Origin: Fodinibacter sp963695175
GTDB taxonomy: Bacteria; Actinomycetota; Actinomycetes; Actinomycetales; Dermatophilaceae
DNA length: 64,000 bases
Direction: 5' to 3'
Assembly: GCA_963695175.1 (NCBI GenBank)
Contig: CAVOGG010000009.1
Coordinates: 124,001-188,000 of the forward strand
Shown: piece after piece, positions 43,438 to 52,962 of the stretch
Layout: the number at the start of each line of letters is the position of its first letter
Position numbering within the stretch: the stretch's first letter is position 1
The notes under the pieces: model-generated
Databases searched by the model: none
The model's input: only the letters and a program-made list of their open reading frames with translations
Told to the model about the DNA's origin: nothing
Program-made: the position numbers and the translations under genes

Positions 43438-44634
43438 GTGTCCCGACTCCAGACCACGGACGGCCTCACCGAGGAGCAGCACGAGCTGATCAAGCTCGTG
43501 CGCGAGTTCGTCGACGAGCAGATCATCCCGGTCGCGACCGAGCTCGAGCACAAGGACGAGTACCCGACCGACATCGTCGAGGGCATGAAGGAGATGGGGA
43601 TCTTCGGCCTGATGATCCCGGAGGAGTACGGCGGTCTCGGGGAGTCGCTGCTCACCTACGCGCTGGTCGTCGAGGAGATCGCGCGGGGCTGGATGTCGGT
43701 GAGCGGCATCATCAACACGCACTTCATCGTGGCCTACCTGATCCTCCAGCACGGCACCGAGGAGCAGAAGCAGCGCTACCTGCCCCGGATGGCGACCGGC
43801 GACGTCCGCGGGGCGTTCTCGATGTCCGAGCCGGGGCTCGGGTCGGACGTCGCGGCGATCCGCACCAAGGCGGTGCGTGAGGGCGACGAGTGGGTCGTCA
43901 CCGGCCAGAAGATGTGGCTGACCAACGGCGGCTCGGCCAACCTCGTCGCAGTGCTCGTGCGCACCGACCTCGGCGAGAGCGACAGCCCGTACAAGAACAT
44001 GACGACCTTCCTCATCGACAAGGAGTCGGGCTTCGGCGAGACGGCCCAGGGCGTCACGGTGCCCGGCAAGATCGAGAAGATGGGCTACAAGGGTGTCGAC
44101 ACCACCGAGCTCATCTTCGAGGGGCACCGCACCACCGACGCCCAGCTGCTCGGCGGGGTGCCCGGCAAGGGCTTCTACCAGATGATGGACGGCGTCGAGG
44201 TGGGCCGCGTCAACGTCGCCGCCCGTGCCTGCGGACTGTCGATGCGGGCCTTCGAGCTGGGCATCGCCTACTCCCAGCAGCGCGAGACGTTCGGCAAGAA
44301 GATCGCCGAGCACCAGGGCATCCTGTTCCGCCTCGCCGACATGGCGACGATGGTCGAGGCCAGCCACCAGATGATGGTCAAGGCAGCACGGCTGAAGGAC
44401 GCCGGGCAGCGCAACGACCTCGAGGCCGGGATGGCGAAGTACCTCGCCTCCGAGAACTGCGCGAACGTCGTCGAGCAGTCGTTCCGCATCCACGGCGGCT
44501 ACGGCTACTCCAAGGAGTACGAGATCGAGCGGCTCTACCGCGAGGCGCCGATGCTGCTCATCGGCGAGGGCACGGCCGAGATCCAGAAGATGATCATCGG
44601 CCGCCGCCTCCTCGAGGACTACAAGGCCCGGTGA
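43438..44634 (+). CDS. Acyl-CoA dehydrogenase
   Basis: 398 residues. FAD-binding and substrate motifs: AFSMSEPGLGSDVAAIRTKA, WLTNGGSANL, and the C-terminal YREAPMLLIGEGTAEIQKMII. Sequence style (GIINTHFIVAYLILQHG; GKIEKMGYKGVDTTEL) is close to the actinobacterial dehydrogenases associated with the ethylmalonyl-CoA pathway (methylsuccinyl-CoA dehydrogenase), which would fit the lyases at 33-35 kb; this is inference. GTG start. Divergent P450 gene upstream, convergent VanY gene downstream. Confidence 0.92.
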   Translation: MSRLQTTDGLTEEQHELIKLVREFVDEQIIPVATELEHKDEYPTDIVEGMKEMGIFGLMIPEEYGGLGESLLTYALVVEEIARGWMSVSGIINTHFIVAYLILQHGTEEQKQRYLPRMATGDVRGAFSMSEPGLGSDVAAIRTKAVREGDEWVVTGQKMWLTNGGSANLVAVLVRTDLGESDSPYKNMTTFLIDKESGFGETAQGVTVPGKIEKMGYKGVDTTELIFEGHRTTDAQLLGGVPGKGFYQMMDGVEVGRVNVAARACGLSMRAFELGIAYSQQRETFGKKIAEHQGILFRLADMATMVEASHQMMVKAARLKDAGQRNDLEAGMAKYLASENCANVVEQSFRIHGGYGYSKEYEIERLYREAPMLLIGEGTAEIQKMIIGRRLLEDYKAR

Positions 44635-44644
44635 GCCCGCGCGG

Positions 44645-46372
44645 TCAGTAGCGCGGGGCGGGCGGCTCGTCGAGGAAGGCCTCGAGGGTGTGCCAGCCGC
44701 CCTCGTGGTACGCCCGGGCCAGCGGTGTGCCGACGTACCGGAAGTGCCACGGCTCGAAGCCGAGACCGACGGTCGAGCGGTACCCCTTCTCGTAACGCAG
44801 GATGTAGCCGTACCGCCACGAGGTGCGCGCGAGCCACCCACCCTGGGGCGTCTCGTCGATGCAGTCGTTGATGGTGCAGTTCGACTCGCCGACCGGCAGG
44901 AGGTCGACCGTCAGTCCCGTCTGGTGCTCGCTGTACCCGGGTCGGGCGTACCAGGTGTCGGCCCAGGTGCGGCCGCGTCGGGCCAACCACGTGTCGTACA
45001 GGGCGTCCTGCGTGGCGTACGACCGGAACGCCGTGTCGATGCCGATCCGTCCGGCGCCGGCCGCCGCTGCCGCGCCGGTCATCCTCGCCAGCGCGTCCGC
45101 GGCATCCGCACGCATCTGGTGGTCGCCGGCATTGGGCATTGGTGGCACCTTCAGGTCGGCGGGTGCGAACCTGTTCGGCGACAACGGGTTCCGGCGGTTG
45201 ACGAGGACCCAGTCGCTGTTCGGGTCGGTGATGCTCCGGCAGGCCTCCAGCCGTGCGGCGGTCCCGCGGACCGAGCTCTCGCCGCCGACCGGGACCACCC
45301 GCGACACGCCCGCTGCCGTCACGGCGGGTCGGACCGGCGACGGCACGCAGTAGGGCAGCGTGTAGTAGAGCGGCCGCTGCGAGAGCCCCGCCAGGAGCGC
45401 CCCGGAGAACGCGGTGGTGACGGCGCGCCCGTTCGCCAGGTAGGCGACGCCCCGGGGGAGGTCGGGCCACGCGAGCGCGTTGACCCGCGCGGCGACGGCA
45501 TAGCGGTCCGCGCCGCCGGCCCGCACGACGTGGTCCGCGCCGACGACCGCCGCCAGGTCGTCGACGATCCCCGCCGAGACCGCCGCGGAGGGCCCGACGA
45601 CCGTCACGGAGGAGACGCCCAGCTCGCGCAGCAGGTCGGCGTGGCCGGCGGGGAGCCCGTCCGCCTCGCCGTCGACCACGAGGAGGGGCGAGCGGTGCGC
45701 GGCGGCCGCCGTCGCCGCCACGACCGCGTGCTCGGGGTGGTCCTGGGCGACGACCCACGCAGTGTCTGCGGACGGGAAGGCGTCACGGGTCAGGGCGAGG
45801 GAGGTGCCCACGCGTCCGCCGCCGTCGACCCGCTCGACGGTGGTGGCGTGGCGGGCGGCCTCCCGCGCCACGGCCGGTCGCACCGTGGTCGTGCCACCGA
45901 CGAGGACGATGCGGTCGGGCGCGAGCCGGTCGACCTCTGCGGCGGTCACGCGAGGGATGCCGTCGGGCCGGGTCAGCAGGACCGTCCCGCCCCGCACGGC
46001 CGCCGCCGGCAGCGCGGCGTACCCCTGCGCCTGCGACTCACCGGAGACGAGGTAGACCACCGGGGCGTGCGCCGCTCCCGGGAACGCGGCCCGGGAGGCG
46101 GCCACCGCCAGGGCGTACCGGTCGTCGCCCGTCAGCCGGGCCCTCGGAGGGCGGGCCGTGGGCAGCGCGACCGTGGCGACCGGGGAGGGTGACCGGGAGG
46201 GGGTCGCCGACGGGGTCGGCGGCGCCGGGCTCGTGGCCGGCGCCGCGGACGCGCTGGAGGGTGTGGCCGGCTCTGACGGGGTCAGCGGCCCGGCCACGAC
46301 CAGCCCGAGGGCGGCCACGGCCGTCACCGACACCGCCGCGAGGGCGAGGTGTCGGGGAGTGGGTGCCGCCAT
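44645..46372 (-). CDS. VanY-type D,D-carboxypeptidase with cell-wall-binding (CWB2) repeats
   Basis: 575 residues: signal/anchor helix, Ser/Pro linker, three CWB2 repeats (about 80-370; DRYALAVAASRAAFP, RVGTSLALTRDAFPS, DRYAVAARVNALAWP, each with a VxLVGG-type strand) and a C-terminal VanY domain with zinc motifs SEHQTGLTVD and EPWHFRYVG. It should trim D-Ala from peptidoglycan stems while held on the wall. ATG at 46372 with TATGGT eight bases upstream; GTG at 46378 is also in frame. Confidence 0.9.
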   Translation of the reverse strand: MAAPTPRHLALAAVSVTAVAALGLVVAGPLTPSEPATPSSASAAPATSPAPPTPSATPSRSPSPVATVALPTARPPRARLTGDDRYALAVAASRAAFPGAAHAPVVYLVSGESQAQGYAALPAAAVRGGTVLLTRPDGIPRVTAAEVDRLAPDRIVLVGGTTTVRPAVAREAARHATTVERVDGGGRVGTSLALTRDAFPSADTAWVVAQDHPEHAVVAATAAAAHRSPLLVVDGEADGLPAGHADLLRELGVSSVTVVGPSAAVSAGIVDDLAAVVGADHVVRAGGADRYAVAARVNALAWPDLPRGVAYLANGRAVTTAFSGALLAGLSQRPLYYTLPYCVPSPVRPAVTAAGVSRVVPVGGESSVRGTAARLEACRSITDPNSDWVLVNRRNPLSPNRFAPADLKVPPMPNAGDHQMRADAADALARMTGAAAAAGAGRIGIDTAFRSYATQDALYDTWLARRGRTWADTWYARPGYSEHQTGLTVDLLPVGESNCTINDCIDETPQGGWLARTSWRYGYILRYEKGYRSTVGLGFEPWHFRYVGTPLARAYHEGGWHTLEAFLDEPPAPRY

Positions 46373-46447
46373 GACCACAGACCATAGGCGTTCCCGGCTC
46401 TACGGTCCGTGGCAGAACCCCCGCCCGCGGACGGGGATAATGGAGGC

Positions 46448-47089
46448 ATGAGCACCCAGCCCATGCGCCCGGGCCTGCGAGCCAGCCTCTCGCTCGAGTA
46501 CCCCATGTCGCTGGGCGTCTACGACTCCTACGACGACGCCCAGCGGGCCGTCGACTACCTCTCGGACCACGAGTTCCCGGTCAAGGACGTGCTCATCGTG
46601 GGCACCGACCTCAAGCAGCTCGAGCGGGTCACCGGCCGGCTCACCCGCGGCCGCGTGATCAGCGGGGGCGCCCTGTCCGGCGCCTGGCTCGGGCTGTTCA
46701 TCGGCACGATCTTCGCGCTCTTCGAGCCGGGTGGGTTCAACATCGTCAGCGTCCTGGCGACGATGGCCTTCGGTTCCCTGTTCGGCGTCATCTGGACCGC
46801 CGTCGTCTACCGGTTCACCAGCGGCGGCCAGCGCGACTTCACCTCGGTGAGCCTGGTCGTCGCGGCGAAGTACGAGGTGCTCTGCGAGCACAAGCACGCG
46901 CACCGGGGGCGCGAGATGCTTGCCGAGATGGACCCGATGCGGGCGGCCGAGCAGGAGCTGCGGCGGGTCCGCGAGGCCGAGCAGGCCCGGGTCGCGCAAC
47001 AGCCCCTTCGGCCGCAGGCGTGGGAGCAGCCCCAACAGCACCAGCAGACCCAGCCGCCCCGGCAGCCGCCACCGCCGCCGGTCGCCTGA
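46448..47089 (+). CDS. General stress protein 17M-like membrane protein
   Basis: 213 residues. An N-terminal Gsp17M-like domain (SLGVYDSYDDAQRAVDYLSD, VKDVLIVGTDLKQLERVTGR), two membrane helices (about 78-95 and 100-117), then a Gln/Pro-rich C-terminus (QPQQHQQTQPPRQPPPPP). Members are common in actinobacteria and stress-linked; mechanism unknown. GATAAT ends six bases before the ATG and GGAGG lies between, so either a leaderless or a leadered start is possible. It precedes the signalling operon by 128 bases. Confidence 0.85.
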   Translation: MSTQPMRPGLRASLSLEYPMSLGVYDSYDDAQRAVDYLSDHEFPVKDVLIVGTDLKQLERVTGRLTRGRVISGGALSGAWLGLFIGTIFALFEPGGFNIVSVLATMAFGSLFGVIWTAVVYRFTSGGQRDFTSVSLVVAAKYEVLCEHKHAHRGREMLAEMDPMRAAEQELRRVREAEQARVAQQPLRPQAWEQPQQHQQTQPPRQPPPPPVA

Positions 47090-47217
47090 ACCGCCCGCGC
47101 GCCGGTCCGGGGGAGGCTGGGGGTCCACATTGGCCACTGACAGGTGGGGTTGGAGGGAGCACACTGCTTGGGGTAACCGGTGGGGGACGACCCGGTCCCC
47201 CTCGTGATCGGAGCCCC

Positions 47218-49876
47218 GTGATCGAACCCCCCGACCAGGCCAGCACCCCCGGTCGAGCCGCCGAGGCGGACGACCCGGTCTGGCTTGCCGCGCGGCTGGC
47301 CGAGGCGCAGGACCAGCTCGGCGCCACCCGGGAGATCCTGTCGATCCTCGCCAAGGCCTCGACGTCGGAGGACGACGTCTTCGAGGCGGTCGTCGAGTAC
47401 GCCTGCCGGCTCTGCCGAGCGCAAGCCGCCCAGATCGCCATCGCCGACGGCGACGCGTTCCGCCTGGTGGCCTCCAAGGGCCTCAGGAGGGAGTACGCCG
47501 ACCATCGTGGCCGACCACCCGGTCCCGCGCAACCGGGGGACGCTCACGGGCCGCGTCGCGATCGAGCGCCGGACCCAGCAGATCGACGACGTGCTGGCGG
47601 ATCCCGACTACAACCTGCCCGAGTTCCAACGGCTGGCCGGCTACCGGTCGATCATCGGGGCCCCGATGATCGTCGACGACGAGGTGGTCGGCGTCCTCTC
47701 GGTGTGGCGCACGACGGTGGAGCCGTTCGACGAGCACACCCGCACCCTGCTGTCGACGTTCGCGGAGCAGGCGGCGCTGGCACTGCGCAACGTCGAGCTC
47801 TCCGTGGCCCTCCAGGCGCGTTCGGCCGAGCTGGCGCGCAAGGTCGACGAGATGGAGGCGCTGGCGGAGGTCGGGGAGGCGATCAGCTCGACCCTCGACG
47901 CGGACGAGGTCCTCACGACGATCGTCGAGCACGCCGTCGAGCTGTCCGGTGCAGATGGCGGGTCGCTCATGGAGTACGACGAGGAGAGCGGGCTGTTCCG
48001 CGTGCGCACGACCTACGGCACGAGCGACGACGTCCGTGCGCAGCTCAAGACGGTCCGCATCCACGTCGACGAGTCGTTCGTCGGCCGGGCGGCCACGTCG
48101 GGGATGCCGGTGCAGGTGGCCGACCTGTCCGAGATCGAGCTGGACCCGCACCTGCGCCTGCTGTTCGACTCGGGTTGGCGCTCGCTCGTGGTGATCCCGC
48201 TCGTGCGACCGGACCGGATCGTGGGGGCACTGGTGGTGCGGCGACTGACACCGGGCGCCTTCAGCGACGAGACGTGCGACATGCTCACGACCTTCGCCAG
48301 CCAGTCGGCGATCGCCCTGACCAACGCGCGGCTGTACCAGCAGCTCGAGCTCCAGAGCCGCGAGCTCGCCACGACCAGCCAGCACAAGTCCGACTTCCTG
48401 GCGAGCATGTCGCACGAGCTCCGCACCCCGCTCAACGCGGTCATCGGCTTCTCCGAGGTGCTGCTGGAGCGGATGTTCGGGGAGCTCAACGACCGCCAGG
48501 CCGAGTACGTGCAGGACATCCTCGACGCGGGGCGCCACCTCCTCGCCCTCCTCAACGACGTGCTCGACCTGTCGAAGGTGGAGGCCGGCCGGATGGATCT
48601 GGACATCACGACCTTCCCGGCGGGGGACTCGATCCAGAGCGTTCTCGCGCTGGTGCGTGAACGCGCCGGCCAGATCGGCGTGGAGCTCCGCTTCGACGCC
48701 GCGGACGCGCCGACCCACATCACGGCCGACGAGCTGCGGCTCAAGCAGGTCCTGCTCAACCTGATCAGCAACGCCGTCAAGTTCACCCCGGAGGGTGGGT
48801 CCGTCACGGTGCGGGCCTGGACCGGGGGCCCCGAGGTGATCATCACCGTCACGGACACGGGTATCGGCATCGCGGAGTCCGACCGGTCGCGCATCTTCGA
48901 CTCCTTCCAGCAGGGCACGCGGTCGGCCTCGAGCTCGGAGGGAACCGGCCTGGGCCTGACCCTCACCCGGCGGATCGTCGAGCTGCACGGGGGCCGGATG
49001 TGGCTCGAGAGCGAGGTCGGCCTGGGCAGCACCTTCGGCCTCGCCCTGCCCCGTCAGGTGCGGCCGGGGCCGGTCGCCGGCTGGAGCGAGCCGGCCGTCG
49101 AGGACGCGCGTCGTGCGGTCGTCGTCATCGAGGACGACCCCAGCTCCGCGGAGCTCGTCGGCGTGCACCTCACGGCCGCGGGGCTGCGCACCGTCGCCGT
49201 GCGCACCGGCGAGGAGGGACTGGCCGCGATCCGGGCACTGCGGCCCACGGCGGTGGTCCTGGACATCCACCTTCCCGGGATGGACGGCTGGGACGTCCTC
49301 AGCGTCCTCAAGGGCGACCCGAAGCTGGCGTCGATCCCGGTCGTCATCGTGTCGGTGCTTCCCGAGCGCGGGCGCGGCTTCGCGCTCGGAGCGTCGGACT
49401 ACCTCGTCAAGCCGGTGTCGAAGGAGGGCCTGCTCGGAGCCGTGTGGCGAGCGGTCGCCGAGCGGGTGGACCAGTCGAGCTCGCGGCGCGACATCGTCGT
49501 CATCGACGACGACCCGGCCGCGCTCGAGCTGGTCCGGGCGACCTTGGAGCCCCACGGGTGGACCGTGACGACGTGTGCCGGGGGCGCCGAGGCCATCTCC
49601 GTCATCCGCTCCCTGCGCCCGTCGGTGGTGCTCGTCGACCTGCTCATGCCCGACATCGACGGGTTCGCCGTCATCGACGCGCTGCACGCGGACCCCCGCA
49701 CCACGGCGATCCCGGTCGTCGTCCTCACGGCGAAGTCGCTGACGGCGCAGGACCGCCGCCGGTTGAAGGGGCGCATCGAGTTCGTGGCGTCCAAGGGCGA
49801 GCTGGACCTCAGCTGGCTCGCCGACCGGTTGACCCAGGTGGCCGCCACCGGCGGCGCCGGAGAGGCCCGACCATGA
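47218..49876 (+). pseudogene. GAF-GAF-histidine kinase-REC-REC hybrid kinase, broken by +1 frameshift
   Basis: From GTG at 47218 (GGAG five bases upstream) the frame encodes an N-terminal helix and the first GAF domain up to ASKGLRREYA. Near 47499 the homologous sequence moves to another frame (TIVADHPVPRNRGTLTGR) and runs to 49876. The span is 3n+1, so a single inserted base explains it. Repaired length is about 885 residues: two GAF domains, HisKA with SHELRTPL (His about 399), HATPase (TGIGIAESD, GTGLGLTLTRRIV), then two receivers (DIHLPGMDG, VDLLMPDIDG). All motifs after the break are intact. The stop overlaps the next start (ATGA). Confidence 0.88.
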
Positions 49877-50259
49877 GCGAGCTGTCGGTGCTGCTGGTCG
49901 AGGACAACCCGCGCAACCTCAAGCTGGCTCGCGACGTGCTGGAGTACGCCGGGTTCGCGGTCATCGCAGTGACCACGGGCGAGGAGGCGCTGCCGGCCGC
50001 GCTGGAGGCGATGCCGGACGTCATCCTCATGGACCTCCAGCTGCCCGGTATCGACGGACACGCCGCGCTCCAGCAGCTCCGCGGTGACCCACGCACGGCC
50101 GGCATCCCCGTCGTCGCGGTGAGCGCCTTCGCGATGCAGGCCGACCGGGAGCGAGCGCTCGGGTCCGGCTTCGACGGGTACCTCGAGAAGCCGATCAGCG
50201 TGCGCGACCTGCCCGACCAGGTGCGCCGGCACGCGCGCGGCCCGGACGGCGCCACGTGA
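49873..50259 (+). CDS. Single-domain response regulator
   Basis: 128 residues, one receiver: acidic pocket LLVEDNPRN, phospho-acceptor in VILMDLQLPG, and conserved Lys in GYLEKPIS. No output domain, as in CheY/DivK. Directly downstream of and coupled to the hybrid kinase, so it probably shuttles phosphate to or from it. The stop overlaps the next GTG. Confidence 0.93.
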   Translation: MSELSVLLVEDNPRNLKLARDVLEYAGFAVIAVTTGEEALPAALEAMPDVILMDLQLPGIDGHAALQQLRGDPRTAGIPVVAVSAFAMQADRERALGSGFDGYLEKPISVRDLPDQVRRHARGPDGAT

Positions 50260-51386
50260 ACACCGACGACGCCACCGTCCTCGTCGTCGACGACCTGCCC
50301 CAGAACCTCCGGCTGATGGATGCCGTGCTGTCGCCGCACGGGTTCACCGTGCTCACGGCGTCGTCCGGCGAGGAGGCACTGAGGATGCTGGGCGAAGGCC
50401 TCCCGGACGTCGTCCTCCTCGACGTGATGATGCCGGGCCTGGACGGCTACGAGACCTGTCGCCGGATCCGGCAGGAGCCGACGACGTCCTTCGTGCCCGT
50501 CGTCATGGTCACCGCCAGCGGCGACGCCGAGAAGGTGCGGGCGACCGAGGCGGGGGCCGACGACTTCGTCACCAAGCCGCTCAACCAGGCCGAGCTCCTC
50601 GCCCGGGTCCGGTCCCTCGTGCGGGTCAAGCGCTACCACGACACCGTGACCGCCCAGGCGAAGGCGCTGGCGGAGTGGAACCAGGAGCTGGAGGCGCGCG
50701 TGCAGGCCCAGGTGGCCGAGCTCGAGCGGCTGGGCCGTCTGCGCCGGTTCCTGTCACCCCAGGTCGCGCAGGTCGTCGTCGACACCGGGGACGAGTCGTT
50801 CCTCAAGAGCCATCGTCGCGAGATCGTCTCCCTCTTCACCGATCTGCGGGGGTTCACCTCGTTCGCCGAGCGGGCCGAGCCCGAGGAGACCATGGAGGTC
50901 CTGTCGGCGTACCACCTCGCGCTCGGTGAGCTGATCTTCGCCTACGAGGGGACGCTCGAGCACTTCGCCGGCGACGGGATCCTCGTGTTCTTCAACGACC
51001 CGGTCCCGTGCCCGGACGCACCGGACCGGGCGGTGCGGATGGCCATCGAGATGCGGTCGCGGGTGGCCGTCCTGTCGCAGCTGTGGCGACGGCAGGGCCA
51101 CGACCTCGGGTTCGGCGTGGGGATCGCCCAGGGCTACGCGACCCTGGGGCGGGTGGGGTTCCCCGGACGGTACGACTACGCCGCGATCGGCACCGTCACG
51201 AACCTCGCCGCCCGGCTGTGTGCGAACGCGGGGGACGGCCAGATCCTCGTGAGCCAGCGGGTCCGCCACGGGATCGAGGGGCCCATCGAGACGCGGGAGG
51301 TCGGGGCCATGGAGCTCAAGGGGTTCAGCCGTCCGGTGGAGGTGCACGAGGTCCTCGGGCCTTCGGAGGAGGTGGTCTCGTCGTGA
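50256..51386 (+). CDS. Receiver - class III nucleotide cyclase
   Basis: 376 residues: receiver (VVDDLPQN; Asp56 in LLDVMMPG; Lys in VTKPLN), a linking coiled coil (about 125-165), and a class III cyclase domain (about 185-365). Metal-binding Asp196 (FTDLRGFTSF) and Asp240 (FAGDGILVFF), and the transition-state Asn/Arg in VTNLAARL, are present. The position usually held by the purine-binding Lys is His236, while the partner Asp (RYDYAAIG) remains, so product (cAMP or cGMP) is uncertain. GTGA overlaps on both sides. Confidence 0.92.
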   Translation: MNTDDATVLVVDDLPQNLRLMDAVLSPHGFTVLTASSGEEALRMLGEGLPDVVLLDVMMPGLDGYETCRRIRQEPTTSFVPVVMVTASGDAEKVRATEAGADDFVTKPLNQAELLARVRSLVRVKRYHDTVTAQAKALAEWNQELEARVQAQVAELERLGRLRRFLSPQVAQVVVDTGDESFLKSHRREIVSLFTDLRGFTSFAERAEPEETMEVLSAYHLALGELIFAYEGTLEHFAGDGILVFFNDPVPCPDAPDRAVRMAIEMRSRVAVLSQLWRRQGHDLGFGVGIAQGYATLGRVGFPGRYDYAAIGTVTNLAARLCANAGDGQILVSQRVRHGIEGPIETREVGAMELKGFSRPVEVHEVLGPSEEVVSS

Positions 51387-52954
51387 GCGAGGTGGGCGTC
51401 AGCGGGTCGATCCTCGACGAGCTGGACGAGGACGGCCGCAACGCGGTGTTCGACCGGCTCCAGGCGCAGCTGCCGGAGGTGTGGAAGGCGATGCGCCGCG
51501 ACGACCCGCGCGAGTCGGTGGTCGTCGTGCCGTCGATGACCCTCGACCGCGTCGTGGAGGGCAGCGGCGGCCTGAGCCAGGCGCTGGAGGAGCGCTTCCT
51601 GTTCTTCCTGCTGCTGCTGCGCCAGCCGAGGCTGCGGATGGTCTACGTCACCTCGCAGCCGATCAACCCGCTCGTCGTGGACTACTACCTCTCGTTGCTG
51701 CCGGGCGTCATCCCCGGACACGTGCGATCCCGGCTCTCCCTCGTCTCGGTCGACGACTCGGGCCCCGAGTCCCTCATCGAGAAGATCCTCAGCCGGCCGC
51801 GGCTCATCGCCCACATCCGCGACCTCATCCCGGAGCCCTCGCTGTCGCACCTGGTCCCGTACAACACGACCTCCCTGGAGCGCGACCTCGCGCTGCTGCT
51901 CGGCATCCCCATGTACGGCGCGGATCCCCGGCTCTTCCCGCTCGGCACCAAGACCGGGTGCCGGCGGCTGTTCGGCCGAGCCGGGGTGCGCTACCCGCAG
52001 GGTGTCGAGGACCTGCACTCGCGCGAGGACCTCGAGGAGGCGCTGCTCGCACTGCGTGCCCTGCGCCCCGACATCCGGGCGGCGATGGTCAAGCTCAACG
52101 AGGGCGTCTCCGGCTCCGGCAACGCGGTCGTGCACCTCGAGGACCTGCCGGGGCCGGGAAGTCCGCAGGAGCGCGCCGCGGTGGCCGCCAGGGTCGAGGG
52201 GATGGAGCTCGAGGACACCAGGATCGCGGTGGGTGCCTACCTCGCGAAGCTCCAGGAGCGCGGCGGCATCGTCGAGGAGCGGGTCGTCGGTGACGAGCTG
52301 CGCAGCCCGAGCGTGCAGATGCGGGTGACCCCGCTGGGCGAGGTCGAGGTGCTGTCGACCCACGACCAGGTGCTCGGTGGGCCGAGCGGGCAGTCCTACC
52401 TCGGCTGCCGTTTCCCCGCAGACCCCGCGTATGCCGGCCTCATCACGGCGGACGCACAGCGGATCGGGGTGCTGCTGGCCCAGGAGGGCGTCCTGGGCCG
52501 CTTCGCCGTCGACTTCGTCACGGTGCGGCGGGGGGCGGACTGGGTCGCCGACGCCATCGAGGTCAACCTGCGCAAGGGCGGCACCACCCACCCCTTCCTG
52601 ACCCTGCAGTTCCTCACCGACGGACGGTACGACCCCGAGGCCGCGCGGTTCCTCACCCCCAGCGGTGAGGAGCGCCACCTCGTGGCCACCGACCACTTCG
52701 AGGACCCGAGCCTGCGAGGGCTGCGCGTCGAGGACCTGTTCGACCTGCTGGCCCGCACCGGGCTGAGCTTCGACCAGGCCCGGCAGACGGGCGTGGTCTT
52801 CCACATGCTCAGCGCGCTGACGACCTTCGGCCGGGTGGGGATGACCGCCATCGGCCACACCCCCGCCGCCGCCCAGGAGCTCTACGACACTGCGGAGCGA
52901 GCCCTGCTCGAGGAGGCCAGGGAGGCAGCGACCCCTCCGTCGCTACCTTCCTGA
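51383..52954 (+). CDS. ATP-grasp ligase, peptide ligase PGM1-related
   Basis: 523 residues: a pre-ATP-grasp region (VVVVPSMTLDRVVE; VYVTSQPINPLVVDYYL), an ATP-grasp core (GTKTGCRRLFGRAGVRYPQGV, AAMVKLNEGVSGSGNAVVHL, FAVDFVTVRRG, AIEVNLRKGGTTHPFLTLQFL) and a C-terminal helical domain (QTGVVFHMLSALTTFGRVGMTAIG). This matches PGM1-type ligases that join amino acids or peptides in natural-product pathways. Substrates unknown. GTG start coupled to the cyclase gene, an unusual partnership. Confidence 0.85.
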   Translation: MSEVGVSGSILDELDEDGRNAVFDRLQAQLPEVWKAMRRDDPRESVVVVPSMTLDRVVEGSGGLSQALEERFLFFLLLLRQPRLRMVYVTSQPINPLVVDYYLSLLPGVIPGHVRSRLSLVSVDDSGPESLIEKILSRPRLIAHIRDLIPEPSLSHLVPYNTTSLERDLALLLGIPMYGADPRLFPLGTKTGCRRLFGRAGVRYPQGVEDLHSREDLEEALLALRALRPDIRAAMVKLNEGVSGSGNAVVHLEDLPGPGSPQERAAVAARVEGMELEDTRIAVGAYLAKLQERGGIVEERVVGDELRSPSVQMRVTPLGEVEVLSTHDQVLGGPSGQSYLGCRFPADPAYAGLITADAQRIGVLLAQEGVLGRFAVDFVTVRRGADWVADAIEVNLRKGGTTHPFLTLQFLTDGRYDPEAARFLTPSGEERHLVATDHFEDPSLRGLRVEDLFDLLARTGLSFDQARQTGVVFHMLSALTTFGRVGMTAIGHTPAAAQELYDTAERALLEEAREAATPPSLPS

Positions 52955-52962
52955 CCGGGCCC

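Noticed and set aside
47183..47200. GGGGAC-GACCCG-GTCCCC hairpin before the hybrid kinase gene
   Set aside because: Only a 6-bp stem in very G+C-rich spacer DNA, no T-tract and no neighbouring signal; not supported as a terminator or riboswitch.
47483..49687. A 734-codon minus-strand frame under the hybrid kinase
   Set aside because: Composition typical of antisense translation (His/Arg/Asp/Gly/Val), no recognisable domain, and the plus strand carries intact kinase and receiver motifs.
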